A program made the translations under genes and the position numbers. A stretch of DNA of 43,904 nt, from positions 1-43,904 of the forward strand of contig CAIMFT010000201.1 of NCBI GenBank assembly GCA_903840385.1, read 5' to 3'. This DNA is from an uncultured Holophagaceae bacterium (lineage in GTDB: Bacteria > Acidobacteriota > Holophagae > Holophagales > Holophagaceae). Of this stretch, positions 17,554 through 26,457 are shown one piece after another; within the stretch, counting starts at the first letter, position 1; the number at the start of each line of letters is the position of its first letter. The notes below the pieces were generated by a model. The model did no database searches. It was not told the origin of the DNA and was given only the letters and a program-made list of their open reading frames with translations.

Positions 17554-18357
17554 TCAGTCCACCGCGGCGCCCTTGAACTCCGCCTGGTTGTGGCGGCTCT
17601 GCTCCTCCATGAGGAGGTGGCTCAGCTCCTTCTTGAGGGCGTTGAAGGCGGGGCTGGCGACGTCCCGGGGGCGCTCCAGGTCGACCATGAGGTCGCGCTT
17701 GATGGTGCCTGGCCGGTAGGTCATGACCACCGTGCGGTCCGCCAGGTAGAGGGCCTCCTCGATGCTGTGGGTGACAAAGAGGATGGTCTTCTTCAGCTCG
17801 GTCCAGATGCGCAGCAGCTCGTCCTGCAGGTTCCGGCGGGTGAGGGCATCCAGGGCACCGAAGGGCTCGTCCATGAGCATGATGGGCGAGTCCAGGGCCA
17901 GCACCCGGGCGATGGCCACGCGCTGGCGCATGCCACCGCTCAGGTCCTTGGGGAAGCGCTTGCGGAAGTCCGTGAGGTTGAGCATGGCCAGGAGGCTGGC
18001 GACCTTCTCCTGGATGGCGGCCTTGTCGGTGCCCTTGATCTCAAGCCCGAACGCCACGTTCTGCTCCACGGTCATCCAGGGGAACAGGGCGTACTCCTGG
18101 AAGACCATGCCCCGGTCGGGGCCGGGCTCGGTGATGGCTTTCCCATCCACAGTGATGGTGCCGGCGGTGGCGAGGCTGAAGCCGGCCACGGCGTTCAGCA
18201 GGGTGGACTTCCCACAGCCCGAGGGGCCCAGGAGGCAGACGAACTGGCCCCGGGGGATCTCCAGGTCAATGGCTCGGAGGGCGTGGACCTCCTGGCCCCC
18301 GCTCTCGAAGACCTTGTGGACGCCCTGGATGGAGATGTGGGTGGCGGCGTCGCTCAT
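17554..18357 (-). CDS. ABC importer ATPase, SsuB/TauB/NrtD-like
   Basis: A 267-residue ATPase of an alkanesulfonate/taurine/nitrate-type importer. It has Walker A GPSGCGKST, Q-loop 'VFQEYALFPW', signature LSGGMRQR, Walker B 'IMLMDEPFGALD' and the H-loop 'VTHSIEEAL'. I start it at ATG 18355-18357, which overlaps the permease stop by 4 nt. A longer frame to 18477 is antisense-like, histidine/proline-rich and lies inside the permease gene. It is the last gene of a three-gene unit (binding protein, permease, ATPase). It powers uptake; the substrate is not defined by the sequence. Confidence 0.94.
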   Translation of the reverse strand: MSDAATHISIQGVHKVFESGGQEVHALRAIDLEIPRGQFVCLLGPSGCGKSTLLNAVAGFSLATAGTITVDGKAITEPGPDRGMVFQEYALFPWMTVEQNVAFGLEIKGTDKAAIQEKVASLLAMLNLTDFRKRFPKDLSGGMRQRVAIARVLALDSPIMLMDEPFGALDALTRRNLQDELLRIWTELKKTILFVTHSIEEALYLADRTVVMTYRPGTIKRDLMVDLERPRDVASPAFNALKKELSHLLMEEQSRHNQAEFKGAAVD

Positions 18358-19172
18358 CCCTGCTCCAGGCCGCGGTGCCACTTCAGCAGGTGGCTGCTGA
18401 GGCGGCTCATGAGGGTGTCGATGCCCAGCCCCAGGAGGCCGATGGTGAACATGCCGGCGATGATCTTGTCGGACCATAGGTACTCGCGGGCCTCCAGGAT
18501 GCGGTAGCCGAGGCCGTTGTTCACGGCAATCATCTCGGACACGATCACCACGATGAAGGACGTCCCCATGCCGATGCGGGCGCCGGTGAAGATGTAGGGC
18601 GTGGCGGCGGGCAGGATGATGCGGGTGAACTGGGTGAGGCGGCTGGCCCCCAGGTTGCGGCCCACCCGCAGGTAGATGCTGTCCACGTTCTGGACGCCCG
18701 CCACGGTGTTCATGAGCACGGGGAAGAAGGCGCCGATGCTGATGAGAAACACCGCCGGGGGATTACCCAGCCCGAACCACAGGATGGAGAGTGGGATGTA
18801 GGCGATGGGCGGGATGGGACGGAGCACCTGGACCAGGGGGTTGAAGAGCCCGTAGGCCACCCGGCTGTAGCCCATGGCCAGACCCAGGGGCAGGGCCAGG
18901 CCGCCGCCGATGACGAAGCCCACCAGCACGCGGTAGAGGCTCCCGATGGTGTCCTGGATGAGCTCACCGGTGAAGCACCACTTGAGATAGGAGCCCTGGT
19001 TGGGGTCGAAGGCCTCCAGGGGCCGTAGGTAGGCCCACCACTTCACCAGCACCGCCCCGGGGGAGGGCAGGATGGTGGCATTCACCCAGCCCATGCTGGA
19101 GAGCAGCTGCCAGAAGGCCAGGGCGGCCAGGGGGACGAGAACGCCGGAAGCGGCGTGGCGGTAGCCTTTCAT
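18354..19172 (-). CDS. ABC importer permease, SsuC/TauC-like
   Basis: A 272-residue inner-membrane protein with about six helices. The BPD_transp_1 EAA loop reads 'RNLGASRLTQFTRIILPAA' (about residues 178-196), the site that contacts the ATPase. 'LRPIPPIAYIPLSILWFG' is typical of the sulfonate/nitrate/taurine permease group. It overlaps the binding-protein gene upstream and the ATPase gene downstream by 4 nt each, so the three proteins should be made in step. A single permease gene implies a homodimeric channel. Confidence 0.93.
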   Translation of the reverse strand: MKGYRHAASGVLVPLAALAFWQLLSSMGWVNATILPSPGAVLVKWWAYLRPLEAFDPNQGSYLKWCFTGELIQDTIGSLYRVLVGFVIGGGLALPLGLAMGYSRVAYGLFNPLVQVLRPIPPIAYIPLSILWFGLGNPPAVFLISIGAFFPVLMNTVAGVQNVDSIYLRVGRNLGASRLTQFTRIILPAATPYIFTGARIGMGTSFIVVIVSEMIAVNNGLGYRILEAREYLWSDKIIAGMFTIGLLGLGIDTLMSRLSSHLLKWHRGLEQG

Positions 19173-20185
19173 CCCTTCTTGGCCTTGGCTGGCTTGGCAG
19201 GCTTGGCAGGGGCGGCCTTGGGGGCCTCGATCTTGAGCTGCTTCTTGGCCTCGGCGAGCAGGTCCAGCTTCACCCAGTCACCGGCCTTGGGCGGGTTGGC
19301 CATCTTGCCGACGCCGTACTTGGCCATGAGGTCGGTGGTGACCTGCACGTGGGCCACCGAGATGTCGTAGCTGAAGGGCGAGTTGCCGATGGCGTCCTGG
19401 TAGTCCTCGGAGGTGATCTGCCCCTTGAACATCACGTCGCGGACAAACTTCTCGGCGGTCGCAGGCTCGTCGATGAACTTCTTGGTGGCCTCCACGAAGC
19501 AGAGCAGGAACCGCTGGGCCACATCCCGGCGCTCCTTGTACAGCTTCTCGGTGATGACCAGGGCCCGGATGGGCTCCCCCAGGGGGGTGTCGTAGGGCTT
19601 CATGAGCTCCACGCCGAACTTCTTGTTGATGGCCTGGGAGCTGTAGGGCTCGCTCTGGCACATGGCGTCGATGTTCTTGGCCATGAGGGTCTGGTTGAGG
19701 TCGGCAAAGGGGAGGTAGAGCACCAGCACATCCTTGCCGGGCTTGTCGGACCAGGTCAGGCCAGCGCTGGCCAGCTCCGCCAGCAGCAGCAGCTCCTGGG
19801 CGCCGCCCCGGGCCACGCCCACCTTCTTGCCCTTGAGGTCCTTGAGGGACTTGATGCCGGAGCCGGCGGCCACCACGATGCGGGCGCCGCCCTTGGCGAA
19901 GCCCGCCACCACGTAGATGGGAACGCCCGCGGCCCGGCCGGCGATGGCCGCATCCAGGGCCGCGGCGCTGGCATCGATCTCACCCGCCACGATGGCTGGG
20001 TTGATGTCGATGCCCTTGGCAAACACCCGCTCGTCGATCTTGAGCTTGTACTTGGGGGCGATCTCCTTCATGTAGGACACGGCGCCGTAGTGGGCGAACT
20101 TCAGGTTGCCCAGGCGGACCAGGTCCTGGGCCGAGGCGGCCAGGGAGGAGAGCAGCAGCACGGAAAGGAGGGCCTTCATGCGCAT
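19169..20185 (-). CDS. Periplasmic substrate-binding protein, NMT1/SsuA-like
   Basis: I start it at ATG 20183-20185 (GGAG six bases before), giving 338 residues with a signal peptide probably cleaved after 'LAASA'. The mature part has the two-lobed layout of NMT1/TauA/SsuA proteins ('LGNLKFAHYGAVSYMKEIA', 'KSLKDLKGKKVGVARGGA'). The usual ligands are sulfonates, taurine, nitrate or thiamine precursors; which one cannot be told. The C-terminus carries an unusual Lys/Ala/Pro-rich tail ('KAAPAKPAKPAKAKKG') not needed for ligand binding. It is the first gene of the ABC unit. No sulfonate, taurine or nitrate enzyme is nearby to reveal the substrate. Confidence 0.88.
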   Translation of the reverse strand: MRMKALLSVLLLSSLAASAQDLVRLGNLKFAHYGAVSYMKEIAPKYKLKIDERVFAKGIDINPAIVAGEIDASAAALDAAIAGRAAGVPIYVVAGFAKGGARIVVAAGSGIKSLKDLKGKKVGVARGGAQELLLLAELASAGLTWSDKPGKDVLVLYLPFADLNQTLMAKNIDAMCQSEPYSSQAINKKFGVELMKPYDTPLGEPIRALVITEKLYKERRDVAQRFLLCFVEATKKFIDEPATAEKFVRDVMFKGQITSEDYQDAIGNSPFSYDISVAHVQVTTDLMAKYGVGKMANPPKAGDWVKLDLLAEAKKQLKIEAPKAAPAKPAKPAKAKKG

Positions 20186-20262
20186 GGGTGGCTCCGAAGT
20201 GGGGACGGTTGCACCCATTCTAGGCCAGTGCCCCAGCGGCTGGTGGGGGAATGAGGGTGGCC

Positions 20263-20853
20263 TCAGCGGCGCCGGGCCACCAGCAGGTACTCCCGGCCGG
20301 TCCGGCGGGGGTGGCTGGCGGTGGCATGGTCCAGGTGGAGGACCTCAAAGTGGGCCTCCGCCAGGTGCCGCATGTCCTCCATGGGGATGGCATGGGGTGG
20401 GCCGCTGAGCCCCTTGACCTCATGGAACAGGGCCGCCATCCAGAGGCCGCCGGGCTTCAGGTGCCCCGCGCAGGCTGCCACGTAGGCCGGGCGCCGGGGC
20501 GGGTCCATGGCCACGAAGCAGGTGTGATCGAAGATGGCATCCCAGGGGCCCAGGTGCGTGGCGAACCAGTCGCCCTGGGACCAGACCACCCGGTCCCCAT
20601 AGCGGCCCATGGCGCCCTGGATGGCCAGGGGGGCGAAGTCCAGGCCAGTGACCTGGAAACCCCGCTCCTGAAGCTCTGCGGCGTCGTGACCGTAGCCACA
20701 GCCGGGCACCACCAGGTCCCCACCGGGCCGCAGCCCCAGCGGGAGGGCCAGACCCAGCAACTCCTCCACCAGCGGCGTGGCCCGGTCCATGTCCCAGCCG
20801 GGTCGGCCCTCGTCCTGGTAGATCTGGTTCCAGTAGTCCGGGTGGGTGGTCAT
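20263..20853 (-). CDS. TPMT-like SAM-dependent methyltransferase
   Basis: A 196-residue Rossmann methyltransferase. The motif I region 'VVPGCGYGHDAAEL' binds the SAM methionine, 'GLDFAPLAI' supplies the acidic ribose ligand, and 'FDHTCFVAMDP' is typical of the thiopurine S-methyltransferase group. The N-terminal 'YWNQIYQDEGRPGWDMD' also fits that group. Bacterial members methylate thio or metalloid compounds (tellurite, selenite) or have unknown substrates. It is upstream of the ABC genes on the same strand, with a gap of about 77 bp, so co-transcription is possible but not shown. It diverges from the CapA-like gene across a 108-bp spacer. Confidence 0.85.
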   Translation of the reverse strand: MTTHPDYWNQIYQDEGRPGWDMDRATPLVEELLGLALPLGLRPGGDLVVPGCGYGHDAAELQERGFQVTGLDFAPLAIQGAMGRYGDRVVWSQGDWFATHLGPWDAIFDHTCFVAMDPPRRPAYVAACAGHLKPGGLWMAALFHEVKGLSGPPHAIPMEDMRHLAEAHFEVLHLDHATASHPRRTGREYLLVARRR

Positions 20854-20961
20854 GGCTCGATTCTAGACGCACCGCATGTCCGAATAACTTTGCCTTGGAG
20901 CCGAGAAAGAAAGAAAATTGTGCAGCCCGGCGGTCTGCGTCCGGTTGCACCGGAGGAAGGC

Positions 20962-22290
20962 ATGACCACGCCCCGCTCGCACCTGCCCGCCGTCCTCCTG
21001 CTCCTGGCCGCCCTTGACGCCTCCGCTCAGACGTCGGCCCAGCACCCCTCGGCCCGGACGGATCCCACGTCGGTGTATCGGCGCATCGTCCAGCCCCTGG
21101 AGAAGCCCGAGCGCCTCGACTGGGCCGGGCGCCTCACCGAGCTGCTTAAGGTGGAGCCCGGTGACTTGGTGGTGACCGCCGTGGGGGACATGATCTTCAA
21201 CGAGCCCATCAGTCAGTTGGAAGCCCCGGAGCGGGCAGGCCTGCTGCGCCTCATGCAGGAAGCCGATGTGGCCTACGGCAACATGGAGTTCTCCCTCAAT
21301 GACCGACCAGAGCTGCAGCGGCCCTTCTACAACTTCCGGGCGCCCACGGACTTTCGCTGGGAGCTGGCCCGCACCGGCATCAACCTGGTGAGCGTGGCCA
21401 ATAACCACGCCCTGGACTTTGGTCCGGAGGGTCTCAAGGAGAGCCTCAAAGCCCTGGACCAGTCCAACATCACCTACGCCGGTGCCGGCACCACCCTGGC
21501 CGAGGCCCACGCCCCGGGCCGCCTGGAACTGGCGGGCCACAAGACCCGCGTGGCCCTGCTGGCCTACATGCGCTACTGGACGGCCAAGTACCGCAGCAAG
21601 GACGCCAGCGGGCCCTCCCTCTCCACCATCGATCCCGCCGTCATCCTGGCGGTGCGGGGCGGCCAGGTGGAGAAGGTGGAAGGTCCCCTGGAGAGCGATG
21701 TGCTGACCATGGAGGACGACATCCTCCTGGCCCGGCGCCGCAATGACCTGCTGCTGGTGTCACTCCACAACCATGACGTGACCCACCACCGCGCCTACGG
21801 CATCCAGGACACCACCCCGCCCAACGAAGAGATCATGTACCACCGCGCCATCGAAGCCGGGGCGGACCTGGTGCTGGGCACCGGCCCCCACGTGCTGCGG
21901 GGCATCGAGCTCTACAAGGGCCGGCCCATCTTCTACAGCCTGGGTGACTTCATCTACCAGTACCGCACCCCCGAGCGCATCCCCGTGGACCTCATCCACC
22001 AGCGGGACATCGAGATGCCTCGTCCCTCGAATGTCTCGGTCTTCGACCTCCGGGAGTCCCGGGAGGTGCTGGAGACCGTGCTGGTGCGCATGACCCTGAA
22101 CCAGGGCAAGCTCAAGCGCATCCAGCTGCTGCCGGTGACCATCGACGACGAGGGCCCCCTCTACGGCGTGCCCCGGCTGGCCAGCACCAAGCGGGGCGCC
22201 GAGATCCTCGCCCTCCTGCAGAAGCTCTCCGCGCCCTACGGCACCAAGATCACCATCAAGGGTTGGTACGGCGAGGTCCAGCTGCCCTGA
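20962..22290 (+). CDS. Exported CapA-family metallophosphatase-like protein
   Basis: I start it at ATG 20962 behind a strong GGAGGAAGG site, giving 442 residues with a Sec signal (cleavage near 'LDASA'). The CapA/PgsA-type metallophosphatase fold is shown by 'VGDMIFN', 'GNMEFSL', 'NNHALDFG', 'LHNHD' and 'GPHVLRGIELYKGRPIFYS' with 'LGDFIYQ' following. Founding members take part in capsular poly-gamma-glutamate synthesis or anchoring. Most homologues are of unknown role. No capB or capC partner is present, so a capsule role is not supported here. The next gene, an exported hydrolase, starts 38 bp downstream and is probably co-transcribed. Confidence 0.88.
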   Translation: MTTPRSHLPAVLLLLAALDASAQTSAQHPSARTDPTSVYRRIVQPLEKPERLDWAGRLTELLKVEPGDLVVTAVGDMIFNEPISQLEAPERAGLLRLMQEADVAYGNMEFSLNDRPELQRPFYNFRAPTDFRWELARTGINLVSVANNHALDFGPEGLKESLKALDQSNITYAGAGTTLAEAHAPGRLELAGHKTRVALLAYMRYWTAKYRSKDASGPSLSTIDPAVILAVRGGQVEKVEGPLESDVLTMEDDILLARRRNDLLLVSLHNHDVTHHRAYGIQDTTPPNEEIMYHRAIEAGADLVLGTGPHVLRGIELYKGRPIFYSLGDFIYQYRTPERIPVDLIHQRDIEMPRPSNVSVFDLRESREVLETVLVRMTLNQGKLKRIQLLPVTIDDEGPLYGVPRLASTKRGAEILALLQKLSAPYGTKITIKGWYGEVQLP

Positions 22291-22328
22291 GGTTCCTGCG
22301 ATCCTGAAGGTTCAATCTCGAGGTCGCC

Positions 22329-23141
22329 ATGGGCCATCGCCTGCTCCTGATCTGTCTTGCCGCCCTCTGCCTCCAGGCTGCGCCCCCCGCCTTCACGAAG
22401 GTGGGCAAGGGGCCGGGCATCCTGCTCATCCACGGCTTCGGCGGCAACAAGGAAGTCTGGGCCGAGGTCGCCGCTGAGCTGTCCCGAGACCACACGGTGC
22501 TGAGCGTGGACCTGCCCGGCAGCGGCGGGACCCCTGGGCCAGCGGTGGTGGAGGGGCGGGCCGACTTCGGCGCGGTGGCCAGGGACCTGGCCAAGCTGGT
22601 GCGCCAGGAGGGCCTGGTCCCCTGTCTGGTGGTGGGCCACTCCCTGGGTGGCCCCATCGGCGCCCGGACTGTCCTCGAAGATCCCACGGCCTTCCGGGGG
22701 CTGCTCCTGGTGGACAGCTTCCTGAGTGCCCTGCCGGCGGCCTACCTGGAGCCCACCGCCGTCGCCATGGGGTCGGATCCCGGTTCGACCCTGACGGTGT
22801 TCCTGGGCCTGATGACCAGCTCCCAGGAGCAGACCAAGCGGGTGGTGGCCGAGGCCCTGCGGGTGTCCCCGGCGGCCCTCCAGGCCTACCTGCGGGGCAT
22901 GTGCGGGGACATCCTGGGCGGCCGCCACGCCCAGCTGCGCCTGCCGGTGCTGGATCTCGCCTCGGCGCCCCTGGACCCTGACCCCGCCAAGGAGGCCGCC
23001 AGCCTGACCATCCATGGCTTCTCCACGCTGCCGGCTTTCCGGATCCTCCACGTCCCCGCCACCAAGCACTGGATCATGTGGGACGCCCCCCAGACATTCC
23101 ACACCGCCCTGCGCGCCTTCGAGGCGGGACTGGGGCGCTAG
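22329..23141 (+). CDS. Exported alpha/beta hydrolase
   Basis: A 270-residue protein with a short Sec signal (about 1-18). The alpha/beta hydrolase motifs are 'LLIHGFGGNKEVW' (oxyanion hole, 34-44), nucleophile S105 in GHSLGG and a C-terminal His in 'TKHWIMWDAP'. Substrates of this esterase/lipase-like group cannot be predicted from these motifs. It follows the CapA-like gene on the same strand, which suggests a shared transcript and envelope location. Repeat element A2 lies just past its stop. Confidence 0.86.
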   Translation: MGHRLLLICLAALCLQAAPPAFTKVGKGPGILLIHGFGGNKEVWAEVAAELSRDHTVLSVDLPGSGGTPGPAVVEGRADFGAVARDLAKLVRQEGLVPCLVVGHSLGGPIGARTVLEDPTAFRGLLLVDSFLSALPAAYLEPTAVAMGSDPGSTLTVFLGLMTSSQEQTKRVVAEALRVSPAALQAYLRGMCGDILGGRHAQLRLPVLDLASAPLDPDPAKEAASLTIHGFSTLPAFRILHVPATKHWIMWDAPQTFHTALRAFEAGLGR

Positions 23142-23190
23142 CTGGCTGCGGGGTCCTGATCAATTCGCGATGAACAATAGCCAAAACATG

Positions 23191-23429
23191 CACCGCCAAG
23201 ACGCCAAGAGCGCCAAGAAAGGCGTGGCCCCTTGGCCGGGGCCACCGGGTGTCTAGAGGGGTAGCCGCCAACCCTTGGGTAGGGATCGCTATTTGGGGGT
23301 GCCAGGGCTGGGTATCTAGGCCGGCGAAATTGAGGTACCCAGGGCCTCATCCAACAGAGCCGAAAACCGCTCCTCGTTGGGCCGTGCGGCGGATAGGCAC
23401 TTCTTGGCGTCCTTGGCGACTTGGCGGTG
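23191..23429. repeat. Inverted-repeat element, family A, copy 2
   Basis: The arms 23191-23219 and 23401-23429 are inverted copies over 29 bases with about three differences. Each contains three GCCAAG units at a 9-base period, as in the copy at 9964-10124. The interior is longer (about 180 bases) and not obviously related to that of copy 1. It occupies nearly all of the 314-bp gap (23142-23455) between two convergent genes. I see nothing else in that gap. Confidence 0.82.
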
Positions 23430-23455
23430 ATCCTTTGAGTTCATGTACGCTCTTT

Positions 23456-25012
23456 TCACTGATCCGCCAGCAGCCAGGCGGTGGCGAGGACGAGGCGGGC
23501 CATGCGGCGCACCTGCTCGGGGTCCAGCTGGTCCAGGGTGTCGCCGGGCTTGTGGTAGTCCGGGAAGTAGTCGCCGAAGAAGCGCAGGAAGGGCACGTTG
23601 AGGCGGGCGAAGTCCCGGTAGTCGCTGCCGCCGCTCTTGCCATCGGTCCAGTCCAGGTGCAGGGACATGCCCGTGCCGCGGCCGGCCCGGGCCACGATGG
23701 GACCCAGGTCCCGGTGGCTGCTGGAGAGGCCGGGCTCGGTGAAGTGGGTGGGCTGGAGCCCCTCCAGGAAGCCCTCGGGTGCCTTCAGGCTGGGATCACT
23801 GACGAGCTCCTGCAGCTCCTGGGGGGTCCAGGGATGGCCGATCATGTCGAGATTGAGGTAGGCCTGGGTGGCGGCCAGGGGCCAGCGGGGGTGGCGGGTG
23901 TAGTGGACCGAGCCGAACTTGCCCTCCTCCTCGCCGGTCCAGAAGGCGAAGAGGATCGTTCGCTTGGGCCGCGCGGGGCTCGCCGCGAGGACCCGGACCA
24001 GCTCCAGCACGGCGGCCACGCCCGAGGCGTTGTCGTCCGCCCCTGGATGCAGCACGCCCCCGGGCTTGCCCAGGTGGTCCATGTGGGCGCCGATGAGGAT
24101 GGCCTGCCCCCGCAGGGCGGGGTCGGCGCCTGCCAGGCAGCCGAGCAGGTTGGTGCTCTGGAGGGCCTGCACCCGGCCCCGGATGGCGAGGCTGGCGGTG
24201 CCTTCCTTGGGGGACTGCAGCAGGGCCTGAAGCTCGGGCGTCAGGGCTACCCGGGCCAAGGGCGGCTCGCCGGCGACGACCACGCCAGGGGCCGCCAGGA
24301 AGTAGGGCAGGGTGGGCTCTTTGCCGGCCTTGAGGCGCTGGTCCAGGCCCTCCTCGATGGCAATGGCGGCCTTGGCACCCAGCTTCTCCAGGAGCGCCAG
24401 GCGGGCATCGTAGCGATCGGCGGGCCGCTCCGAGGCGTACCTGGCCCGCAGCTCCGGCTTCTGCCAGGCCTCGCCAGAAGGGATACCTGCCCGGAAGACG
24501 ACCACCTTGCCGCGCACGTCCAGGCCCCGGTAGTCATCGTGCCCCAGGGCTGGCTCCTGGATGCCGAGGCCAACAAAGATGCAGGGGCCTTTCAGGGTGC
24601 CGGGCTCGGTGGGGGGCAGGACGGCGCTCGAGCCCGCCTGGAAGACGAGGCCGCGGCCTCCCAGCCTCAGGCGGATGGAGCCCTTCCCTGGCTGCACCTG
24701 GCGGAGCGGCACCGCCTGGCGAAAGGATGGCCCCAGGGGCGGGATGCCGAGGCTGCGCAGCTGCCCCTCGAGGTAGTCCGTGGTCGCGGCCAGGCCCCGG
24801 CTGCCCAGGCCCCGACCCTCCCGCAGGGGATCGCTGAGGAAGGCCATGTGGGTTTTTAGGCGGGACGCCTCCAGACCGTCCACCAGGGCGGCCAGGGGGG
24901 TGGGCAGGGGCTCGCTGCCCCTGACCCGGATGAAGTCCGCCGCCGGGTCGGGGCCCTGGGCCAGGGCCCCGCCGGCCAGGAGGGCCAGGAGGGCGAAGGC
25001 GCGCAGGCTCAC
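23456..25012 (-). CDS. Exported M28 family zinc aminopeptidase
   Basis: It starts at GTG 25010-25012, which overlaps the upstream stop (GTGA) and opens a signal peptide 'SLRAFALLALLAGGALAQ'; the product is 518 residues. A protease-associated-type domain precedes the catalytic domain. The two-zinc site is complete: H in 'GAHMDHLG', bridging D in 'GADDNASG', catalytic and metal Glu in 'TGEEEGKFG', D in 'LDMIG' and H in 'YHKPGDTLD'. The family removes N-terminal residues from peptides; the location is the periplasm or outside. It is the last gene of the peptide-degradation block. A much longer frame reaching 25579 is only the antisense-like extension inside the carrier gene. Confidence 0.9.
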   Translation of the reverse strand: MSLRAFALLALLAGGALAQGPDPAADFIRVRGSEPLPTPLAALVDGLEASRLKTHMAFLSDPLREGRGLGSRGLAATTDYLEGQLRSLGIPPLGPSFRQAVPLRQVQPGKGSIRLRLGGRGLVFQAGSSAVLPPTEPGTLKGPCIFVGLGIQEPALGHDDYRGLDVRGKVVVFRAGIPSGEAWQKPELRARYASERPADRYDARLALLEKLGAKAAIAIEEGLDQRLKAGKEPTLPYFLAAPGVVVAGEPPLARVALTPELQALLQSPKEGTASLAIRGRVQALQSTNLLGCLAGADPALRGQAILIGAHMDHLGKPGGVLHPGADDNASGVAAVLELVRVLAASPARPKRTILFAFWTGEEEGKFGSVHYTRHPRWPLAATQAYLNLDMIGHPWTPQELQELVSDPSLKAPEGFLEGLQPTHFTEPGLSSSHRDLGPIVARAGRGTGMSLHLDWTDGKSGGSDYRDFARLNVPFLRFFGDYFPDYHKPGDTLDQLDPEQVRRMARLVLATAWLLADQ

Positions 25013-26457
25013 GCCGGACCCCAGTGGAAGAAGAGCACCGGCGGGATGAGCAGCAGGAAGCTCAGCAGGATCAGGATCACCAGGAGGGGCAGGAACCAGC
25101 GGGCCCACTTGTCCCAGGGGATCTTCGCGGCGCCCAGCACGCCCATGGTGACCGCTGAGGTGGGCAGGATGGGGTTCACAAACTCGCAGAGCTGAAAAGC
25201 ATAGACCGCGGTCTGGCGGGTGACACCCACGAGGTCGGCCAGGGGGGCCATGATCGGCATGGTCAGGGCGGCCTGGGCGGTGCCCGAGTGGATGAGGAAG
25301 TTGATGGCGGACTGGATCAGGAACATCACCTGGGCCACCACGACCCGGGGCAGGACCGCCATGGCCTTGGAGGCGGCGAAGAGCAGCGTATCCATGATGC
25401 GGGCATCCTGGGCGATGATCAGCAGGGCCCGGGCGCAGGCCACGATGAACACCACGCCCACCATATCCTTGGCACCCGCCACGAAGAGCGAGGCGATGCG
25501 GCTGGGGCCGAGGCGGCCCACCACGCCGAGGGCAATGCCCATGCCGAAGAACAGCACGGCGATCTCCTCCATGTACCACTTCCAGCGCAGCACCCCCACC
25601 ACCAGCAGGACCATGCAGAAGGCAAAGAGCAGGAGAGCGGCGACCTTGCGGGCGTCCCAGGCGGCACTCACGCCCGCCTCGTCCAGGCTGCCTCGGGCCA
25701 GGTCCAGCTCCCGCACGGGGCTGAGGGCGGGATTCCGCTTGATGCGCCGGGCGTAGAGCATCACGTAGGTGATCACCACGGTCGTGCCGATCACCCAGGT
25801 GACCAGGCGGTAGGCGAGGCCGGAGTAGAGGGGCAGGCCGGCGATGCTCTGGGCGATGCCGACGGTGAAGGGATTGAAGAAGGCCGCAGCGAAGCCAGCG
25901 GCCGCACCCAGGAAGGGGATGGAGATGCCGACGATGGAGTCATAGCCCAGGCGCCGGGCCAGGGGGATGAAGATGATGACGAAGGGGATGATCTCCTCGG
26001 CCATGCCGAAGATCCCGCCTGCCAGGGAGAAGGCCGTCATCAGGACCGGGATGACCAGGCCTTCCAGAGCGGGGCGCCGGGCCAGGGCGTCCGTCAGCCC
26101 GCAGATGCCGGACTCCACGGCGCCGGTCTCCTGGAAGACGGCGAAGGTCCCACCGATCACCAGCAGGAAGCAGATGAGCAGGGAGCCATCCAGGAAGCCC
26201 TTGATGGGGGCCAGCAGCAGGGCCTGGAGGCCCAGAAGGACCTTGGGCACCTGGTGGTAGGTGCCAGGGAGGGTGACCTTCCGCAGGCCCTCGCTGGTGA
26301 GGACCTCCATGCGCTGGTACTCGCCCGAAGGGATCAGCCAGGACAGCACCAGGACGATCAGGACGAGGGCGCCCACGATCACCAGCGTGTGGGGCATCTT
26401 CAGTCCCGTGGCGGGGGCCTCGGGCGGGGTGCTGGCTGCCTGCGCTGGCTCGGTCAC
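25009..26457 (-). CDS. YfcC-family membrane carrier
   Basis: A 482-residue integral membrane protein with about 12 hydrophobic segments, in the YfcC/ArcD-like (C4-dicarboxylate anaerobic carrier) group. Family landmarks are 'HTLVIVGALVLIVLVLSW' and 'IPSGEY' near the start, 'GGTFAVFQETGAVESGI', 'IFGMAEEIIPFVIIF' and 'LIHSGTAQAALTMPIMAPL' near the end. Members are thought to carry amino acids, short peptides or dicarboxylates; few are characterised. It overlaps iadA upstream and the M28 gene downstream by 4 nt each. Carriage of aspartyl dipeptides or arginine/aspartate is therefore the natural inference, not a demonstrated fact. Confidence 0.88.
   Translation of the reverse strand: MTEPAQAASTPPEAPATGLKMPHTLVIVGALVLIVLVLSWLIPSGEYQRMEVLTSEGLRKVTLPGTYHQVPKVLLGLQALLLAPIKGFLDGSLLICFLLVIGGTFAVFQETGAVESGICGLTDALARRPALEGLVIPVLMTAFSLAGGIFGMAEEIIPFVIIFIPLARRLGYDSIVGISIPFLGAAAGFAAAFFNPFTVGIAQSIAGLPLYSGLAYRLVTWVIGTTVVITYVMLYARRIKRNPALSPVRELDLARGSLDEAGVSAAWDARKVAALLLFAFCMVLLVVGVLRWKWYMEEIAVLFFGMGIALGVVGRLGPSRIASLFVAGAKDMVGVVFIVACARALLIIAQDARIMDTLLFAASKAMAVLPRVVVAQVMFLIQSAINFLIHSGTAQAALTMPIMAPLADLVGVTRQTAVYAFQLCEFVNPILPTSAVTMGVLGAAKIPWDKWARWFLPLLVILILLSFLLLIPPVLFFHWGPA

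Noticed and set aside
18358..18477. Extended start for the ABC ATPase
   Set aside because: The extension is His/Pro/Arg-rich and lies inside the permease gene. The ATG at 18357 overlaps the permease stop by 4 nt, as elsewhere in the operon.
25013..25579. Extended start for the M28 peptidase
   Set aside because: The extra 189 residues are an alternate frame of the carrier gene. The GTG at 25012 opens a proper signal peptide and couples to the carrier stop.
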